Positions 1 to 3,656 of a stretch of 7,372 nucleotides of DNA are shown piece after piece. The notes below the pieces were generated by a model. That model ran no database searches and was not told the origin of the DNA. It saw only the letters and a list, made by a program, of their open reading frames with translations. This stretch comes from Pirellulales bacterium (lineage in GTDB: Bacteria > Planctomycetota > Planctomycetia > Pirellulales > Thermoguttaceae). Both the position numbers and the translations under genes were made by a program. How positions within the stretch are numbered: position 1 is the stretch's first letter; every line of letters starts with the position of its first letter. The stretch is taken from the NCBI GenBank assembly GCA_030605745.1, contig JAUWHT010000340.1:1-7372 (forward strand), written 5' to 3'.

Positions 1-177
1 ACACGACCGGGTTCGTCGTTGAGCGTCCATTCTCGTCCCTCCTCCGTGATAACAGAGGAAGGATGGCGAATGTCGGTGTTCAAGGCGAGCCCGGTTTGCT
101 GTTCAATTGTCCACACATAGAAAAGGTTAGAGTCAGGAAAACTGAAAGCTGATAGCTGATAGCAACTTGCCAGGCAT
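1..177 (-). pseudogene. Third gene of the recombinase operon; frame-disrupted N-terminus, runs off the left edge
   Basis: The start is the ATG at 177-175, 5 nt after a consensus Shine-Dalgarno AAAGGAGG (183-190), 23 nt past the recombinase stop. From this ATG the frame gives only 14 residues (MPGKLLSAISFQFS) before TGA at 135-133. From about 137 to the window edge another frame is open for 45 codons and looks coding: it contains SNLFYVWTIEQQTGLALN and later REWTLNDEPGR. The two frames differ by 1 nt, and a tandem 7-nt repeat (162-142) lies exactly between them. Removing one of its three copies joins the frames into one uninterrupted reading frame. I do not recognise the protein, and most of it is outside the window. 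Its function is unknown; its place behind the recombinase suggests an accessory of the same element. It may be a recent slippage mutant, a phase-variable gene or a decaying remnant. Confidence 0.5.
142..162 (-). repeat. Heptanucleotide tandem repeat, three copies, inside the 5' end of the third gene
   Basis: On the plus strand the units are CTGAAAG (142-148), CTGATAG (149-155) and CTGATAG (156-162): two perfect copies and one with a single mismatch. On the coding (minus) strand they read CTATCAG, CTATCAG, CTTTCAG. They fall between codons 5 and 12 of the gene starting at 177. Seven is not a multiple of three, so each copy gained or lost changes the frame. Three copies give a stop after 14 residues; two copies would restore the frame. 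Confidence 0.7.
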
Positions 178-182
178 ACGTA

Positions 183-190
183 CCTCCTTT
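183..190 (-). promoter_or_regulatory. Shine-Dalgarno of the third element gene
   Basis: AAAGGAGG on the minus strand lies 5 nt before the ATG at 177. The same 8-mer precedes the recombinase start (1856-1863). It supports ATG 177 as a real start even though the frame from it closes after 14 residues. Confidence 0.65.
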
Positions 191-200
191 GTTGCGCGCT

Positions 201-1022
201 TTACTCTGTCGTCGCCTGAGAATCTGCTGTCTCAGGCGGTGCTAGCATCGTCAAGTCCTGGAGCCACCATTCCTGGCGGTCAAGCAGGTGTTCATTGGCG
301 ATAGAGTCGGCATGCGGGCTACTGAGTTCCAACCGGCACAGCAGCATCCGCACCATTTTGTGATTGAATGGATGATCCAAACGAGGTGGATAGAACCCTT
401 CTGCATTGAGAGCATCCGCGATCTGTTGGCTACTCTTTCCCTCTTTTCGCAGCTCTATTAACCGTTCTTTGAGGCGGTCGTAATCACGGAGCATGTCGTA
501 CCGACCAACCGGACGACGAATTTCGTGATGGCTTACAAAGCCGCCGACCCAGTGAATGGACACGTCCACAAACTCCGTTTTTCCCTGAACGGTAACCAAC
601 ACCTGTTCGACCAAGCACCGAATCACGGCCTGGCGATCGGCGGGAGAGGTGCCTGGGGCTTCCCACAATCGAGGAAGGTCGTAGGCCAAGGATTCTATAC
701 ACTTGCGCTCATCCTGCGACAGTTTCGCGGGTTGTTCCGCCTGCAAACGATCGAATTGGTCCTGAAGACCTCGCTGTTCTCGCAGCGCCTCTTCCCACTG
801 TTGCTCCAACTCGCGAGCGACCAAGCGATTTTCCGGCTCGACCGCGTCGTATTGCCGTTTGGCGCGACTCACTTTGTACTCCGCGCGTTCCAATTGCTGC
901 TGCCATTGCTTGTGAAGCCGTGCTCGCTCACGTTCGATGCCTTCGGCAGCTTTGAGACTCAAGGCAAGCGATGCAGGCTCGACCGCCTTTAACACCTGAC
1001 GGCTGACAAGATCATCCAACAC
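201..1022 (-). pseudogene. C-terminal fragment of a large serine recombinase (coiled coil and C-terminal region)
   Basis: The open frame of 273 codons has a Glu/Arg/Gln-rich coiled coil at residues 24-105 (ERERARLHKQWQQQLERAEY and onward). A C-terminal region follows with a helix-turn-helix-like stretch near residues 180-230 (LKERLIELRKEGKSSQQIAD). This is the arrangement after the zinc ribbon in large serine recombinases. The TTG at 1022 is not a natural start. The same frame continues upstream without a stop through YLCRSKQNQEDYTQCQNI, which resembles the second cysteine pair of the recombinase zinc ribbon, to about 1088. There it meets the frame of the N-terminal fragment. So this is the 3' half of one broken gene, not an independent gene. 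Alone it has no catalytic domain and should not recombine DNA. The strong SD and ATG of the third gene follow its TAA closely, consistent with an operon. Confidence 0.8.
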
Positions 1023-1849
1023 GCGGACCGCAATGTTTTGACACTGGGTGTAGTCTTCTTGGTTTTGTTTGCTGCGACATAGGTAGGTAACGGAACCCGA
1101 ATGTTGTTACGCTTGAAGTAAAGTAAGACGCCGCGTCCGGTTCCCAACTCGTCGAACTTCTCAAAGATCATGCGCATCAGCGATCGGGCTTGCTCATCCG
1201 GGTCAAGGATCACCTCGCGGGATGGTCCGAATACGTAGCCTATGGGCAGACGTTCGAACAACTCACCGCGTTCGGCTTTGTTGCGTTTGCCCTGTTCCAT
1301 CCGGCTACGCAGAATATGCAACTCCGCCTCGCTCAGCGTACCTTTCAAGCCCAACAATAGCCTGTCGTTGTAATTGCTGGGATCGTAGAGCCCATCTTGA
1401 TCCGCCAACAACGCGTCGAACACGGCGCACAATTCCAGGAGTTGGTACCAGTCTTTGCAGGAGCGGGCCAAGCGGCTCATCTCGATGCCGAGAACCAAAC
1501 CGACATGGTTCAATCCCACTTCAGCCAATATGCGATGGAATCCCAGTCGGTTCTCCGCTGTGCTCCCGGTCTTCCCTTGGTCTTCATCAATGAGCAACAC
1601 TCGGTCTTCGTGCCAACCGTACGCGACGGCACGGCGGACCAGATTGTACTGCAATTCTCTCGATTCGCGGTTATTGAGCACTTGTCGAGGTGACGACTGT
1701 CGCACGTACACCACCGCCAAGCGTTCGAGATGTCGTGGCTCGATCTTGCTGGTCGTATGGTCGATGAACTGATGGTCACACACGGGCCGCTTCTGGCCCA
1801 CCTGGTTGGCCTCTTTCAGTCCGATGCGACTGCTATCCGGCTTACTCAT
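989..1849 (-). pseudogene. N-terminal fragment of a large serine recombinase (resolvase catalytic domain)
   Basis: This is the catalytic part of a serine site-specific recombinase. YVRQSS (residues 48-53) matches the Y-x-R-x-S active site, with R50 and probable nucleophile S52. EMSRLARS (123-130) carries the conserved arginines R126 and R129. The helix-E region LSEAELHILRSRMEQGKRNK (172-191) leads into DNA-binding parts. The start of the following recombinase domain is visible (PIGYVFGP to IRVPLPTYV, about 202-258). Then family similarity stops and the frame ends in an unrelated tail at 989. The expected rest of the recombinase domain (PF07508) and the first half of the zinc ribbon are missing; the sequence resumes in another frame near 1088. 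The ATG at 1849 has an AAAGGAGG 6 nt upstream and overlaps the companion stop by 8 nt, so translation is probably coupled. The catalytic residues are intact, but specific DNA recognition is probably lost. Confidence 0.85.
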
Positions 1850-2029
1850 TTGCAGCCTCCTTTCCTTCGAGAAGAGGCTGCAGGTGACGGGCCACCAATC
1901 GACTCAGTGCTTGCAGTGCTTTCAGGCGGTCCTCCTGGGGAAACTCCGCCCAGAACTGCTTCAGCTCGACTTGACGTACGTTGCTCCCTCTGCGCGGGGG
2001 GGGACTCGGTCGCCTTCTGGGTGTAACAT
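1842..2029 (-). pseudogene. Recombinase companion gene, 62 codons, frameshifted at a C8 tract
   Basis: The ATG at 2029-2027 follows a strong SD (AAGGAGGAG, 2034-2042). Read directly it gives 22 residues (MLHPEGDRVPPRAEGATYVK...) and stops. One nucleotide more in the run of eight Cs (1996-2003 on the complement) would give an uninterrupted 62-codon gene. Its second half contains ELKQFWAEFPQEDRLKALQ and then ALSRLVARHLQPLLEG, ending at TAA 1844-1842. That stop overlaps the recombinase ATG in ATGAGTAA. This C-terminal peptide looks like a real amphipathic helical protein. From memory, similar short proteins occur directly upstream of planctomycete serine recombinases, but I could not check this. 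A helper or directionality role is only a guess. The lesion may be a true mutation, slippage during expression, or a homopolymer sequencing error. Confidence 0.65.
1856..1863 (-). promoter_or_regulatory. Shine-Dalgarno of the recombinase, inside the companion gene
   Basis: AAAGGAGG on the minus strand lies 6 nt before the ATG at 1849, within the last codons of the companion gene. With the 8-nt stop/start overlap this supports the chosen recombinase start and coupled translation. Confidence 0.7.
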
Positions 2030-2033
2030 AATT

Positions 2034-2042
2034 CTCCTCCTT
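2034..2042 (-). promoter_or_regulatory. Shine-Dalgarno of the companion gene
   Basis: AAGGAGGAG on the minus strand precedes the ATG at 2029. Counted from AAGGAGG the spacing is 6 nt. It fixes the start of the companion gene and so the position of the frameshift. Confidence 0.65.
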
Positions 2043-2062
2043 GAGTGTTCTTACGGCGTGCC

Positions 2063-2078
2063 TGGCACCATCGTGCCA
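2063..2078. promoter_or_regulatory. Palindrome in the leader of the recombinase operon, possible operator or hairpin
   Basis: TGGCAC and GTGCCA flank a 4-nt loop (CATC), a perfect 6-bp inverted repeat. It overlaps a second small palindrome, GTGCC-T-GGCAC (2058-2068). It lies between the candidate promoter and the SD of the companion gene, where it could be an operator or an mRNA hairpin. No T-run follows, so a terminator is unlikely. Confidence 0.35.
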
Positions 2079-2101
2079 ACTCCGTGAGTGCCGCCAGCGA
2101 T

Positions 2102-2131
2102 ACTATAGGCCGGATCTGCCTCCGCGAACAA
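2102..2131 (-). promoter_or_regulatory. Candidate sigma70-type promoter of the recombinase operon
   Basis: On the minus strand a TTGTTC box (2131-2126) and a TATAGT box (2107-2102, one mismatch to TATAAT) are separated by 18 nt. Transcription would start near 2095, cross the palindrome and reach the companion ATG at 2029. The -35 box matches only 3 of 6 consensus bases, and promoter rules in this phylum are poorly known. Confidence 0.35.
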
Positions 2132-2878
2132 CGTGTAATTCTTTGTGCAGTTTGTTTGGCTTGTGACGTGGCTGAAGAAGGCGTAACTCCGTCATACCGG
2201 CCGCAATAAGACCAGGCGCCAGACGACCGGCATGGTTTCGCCGGAAGGGGGCCGTGGCGGCGCCACCCAATGCCATGGCCGTGGAGATGCTTGGGCCGCA
2301 TTTCTTACCACGGAGGCACGGAGAACACGGAGATTACTAACAATAAGGACCTTTTCTCCGTGTCCTCAAGGCCAAACGTGCACAGTTGCACGGCGCTTGG
2401 GGTCTGTCTTGAGTGAGGGATTTTCGGCCCCGGCTATTGGTCGCAAGTTGGTTGAGGAGAACGACTTATGGCGAAACATTACCCAAGTTGCCAGGTAATT
2501 GTTTGCAGAGGACCGTCGAACAATTCGCAACCCGTTACAGACAAAGGAGTTACAACGAGCCAAAAGCCCCCGATTTGCGGTAATGACAGATATGGATCGG
2601 CTGGCAGGACGCAACGTAAGTTGGTTTACCGCAAAAGGTTGCGTCAATGCGGGAATTTTTGTGCGGGTGCAGGATATGTCCAAAAATGCCAAAAAGGAAC
2701 GTTCACGGCGGCTAAACATAGCGTGTTTATTTTGGGGGTATTGGGAAAAGCAGGGGAACAGAGGAGTCCTGCCTGTTTTGCAGAGAATTAAGGCAAAATG
2801 CTGCCCACAACTGACGAGAAAATACCAATAAAGGATCGGCGATCTCTTTCCTGCGTTCTTTCCGAGGGGACCTCAGCG
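2132..2878. other. Gene-poor stretch between the recombinase operon and the exported protein gene
   Basis: Apart from the CACGGAG repeat I see no convincing gene here. The part from about 2460 to 2800 is richer in A and T than its surroundings. A frame from ATG 2468 to 2791 (107 codons, MAKHYPSCQVIV...) has a fair SD (GAGGAG, 2454-2459) but no family resemblance, no domain pattern and erratic composition, and a competing frame overlaps it. On the minus strand, 2301-2030 is open in one frame, and the stretch SLAALTELARWCQARRKN (about 2100-2050) could be the end of another element protein. This is not strong enough to call. The promoter of the gene at 2879 probably lies in this region, but no clear boxes were found. 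Confidence 0.45.
2308..2367. repeat. CACGGAG repeat with inverted arm (dispersed intergenic repeat)
   Basis: Three exact copies of CACGGAG occur at 2309-2315, 2317-2323 and 2326-2332, spaced 8 and 9 nt apart. An inverted arm CTCCGTGTCCTC (2356-2367) pairs with 2321-2332 at 11 of 12 positions, leaving a loop of about 23 nt. I recall near-identical CACGGAG/ACACGGAG repeats in intergenic DNA of environmental bacterial genomes, including planctomycetes, but this is unchecked. It lies between the recombinase operon and the next gene and may mark an element boundary. Confidence 0.6.
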
Positions 2879-3436
2879 ATGACTTGGAGACTCGGCTGGG
2901 CGGTGCGGCTGATGTCTGTGACTTCTGTGGTCGGCGTGTTTTGCGGGATGTCCGCGGGACAAGTTCTGGTGGAGAAGGAGAACTGGCTCATCAAGCCGCT
3001 CGATCAGGTCAAGGCCCAGATCGAGCCGGAAGCCGGGCCTGTGCCGACCGACTGCTCAAAAGACCTTTTCGCCCCGTCGCAGGGTTCCAAGGACGACCGG
3101 CCACAAATACCCGGCGGTCGAATCACACAATTCCATTGGAAACCGTCGGAATTGTGGTACCAACCGCTCTACTTCGACGACACGTGCCTGGAGCGGTACG
3201 GGCAGAGTTGCTGTCCGCTGGTCCAGCCGGTCATTTCCGGGGCCGGTTTCTTTGCAACGTTTCCGGTCATGTCTTACAAGATGGGAATTGACCGCACCCA
3301 TGACCGGGTTTACACACTCGGGTACTATCGGCCGGGCAGCCACACTCCCTGCATGGGGCAGAAACTGCCGCTGGAAATGGATGCTTCGCTATTGGAGGCG
3401 GCCACCTTGGTGGGGCTGATACTTCTGCTCCCGTAA
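2879..3436 (+). CDS. Exported Cys-containing protein of unknown function, 185 residues
   Basis: The ATG at 2879 was chosen over the in-frame ATG at 2798 because it places a signal peptide at the N-terminus: basic start MTWRLGWAVR, hydrophobic core SVTSVVGVF, likely cleavage near GMSAG (residues 23-27). A GAGGGG lies about ten bases upstream. The mature part has a distinctive central block, WYQPLYFDDTCLERYG (93-108), then SCCPLVQP (110-117) and FFATFPVMSYKMG (124-136). Next come TLGYYRPGSHTPCMG (146-160) and a hydrophobic C-terminal segment (170-185). Cysteines at 59, 103, 111, 112 and 158 fit disulfides outside the cytoplasm. I recall this block from planctomycete conserved hypothetical proteins beside TolC-family genes, but I cannot name a family. 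Its position just before an outer-membrane efflux lipoprotein, in the same direction, suggests an envelope role. The function is unknown. Confidence 0.75.
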   Translation: MTWRLGWAVRLMSVTSVVGVFCGMSAGQVLVEKENWLIKPLDQVKAQIEPEAGPVPTDCSKDLFAPSQGSKDDRPQIPGGRITQFHWKPSELWYQPLYFDDTCLERYGQSCCPLVQPVISGAGFFATFPVMSYKMGIDRTHDRVYTLGYYRPGSHTPCMGQKLPLEMDASLLEAATLVGLILLLP

Positions 3437-3442
3437 TTCTTC

Positions 3443-3525
3443 GTGTGCCACTGCTTGCCGCAAGCAAGCAGTGCTGCGAAAACTCCCGGGAAAACACTGC
3501 TTGACTACGGCAAGCAGTGGCACAC
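3443..3525. repeat. Nested inverted repeat forming two tandem hairpins (REP/BIME-like)
   Basis: An 18-bp arm at 3443-3460 is perfectly inverted at 3508-3525. Inside, CACTGCTTG (3449-3457, 3495-3503) alternates with its reverse complement CAAGCAGTG (3465-3473, 3511-3519). This gives two consecutive hairpins with 9-bp stems and 7-nt loops, or one long outer hairpin. It begins 7 nt after the stop of the exported-protein gene and may stabilise that mRNA or end transcription, although no T-run follows. The form matches paired REP elements (BIMEs). The GTG at 3471 lies inside it and is not a believable start for the next gene. Confidence 0.75.
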
Positions 3526-3656
3526 ATCCTCGGCCACAAGTTGTACCGATTCTGCCGGTAATCCCTGCGCTGTCTGTCGTACTAGTGCCTCCTGTTGACG
3601 CGGCCCGATATCTTTTAAGGGTCGATCCAGCTCTTACTATTGTTCCTGTTGCTCTG
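3526..3656 (+). other. Leader region of the efflux lipoprotein gene
   Basis: This stretch lies between the tandem-hairpin repeat and the chosen start. It stays open in the TolC frame, but the translation (proline- and valine-rich) is not like a protein N-terminus. A TTGACG at 3595-3600 has no -10 box at normal spacing. No clear promoter or Shine-Dalgarno was seen before ATG 3657. Confidence 0.35.

Noticed and set aside
525..992. Plus-strand frame of 155 codons opposite the recombinase C-terminal part
   Set aside because: Shadow of the real minus-strand coding sequence, with a Leu/Phe/Arg-rich translation typical of antisense frames.
1846..2301. 151-codon minus-strand frame over the companion gene
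   Set aside because: It runs in another frame through the companion gene, which has its own SD, start and family-like C-terminus. Most of the translation looks random.
2468..2791. 107-codon plus-strand frame with a fair SD
   Set aside because: No family resemblance, no domain pattern and erratic composition; an overlapping frame is equally open. Kept only as a note in the gene-poor stretch.
2798..2878. 27-residue extension of the exported protein
   Set aside because: It would bury the signal peptide; ATG 2879 has a better setting.
3471..3656. N-terminal extension of the TolC-family gene to a GTG at 3471
   Set aside because: The GTG lies inside the tandem-hairpin repeat. The added 62 residues are low-complexity and place the signal peptide over 100 residues into the protein.
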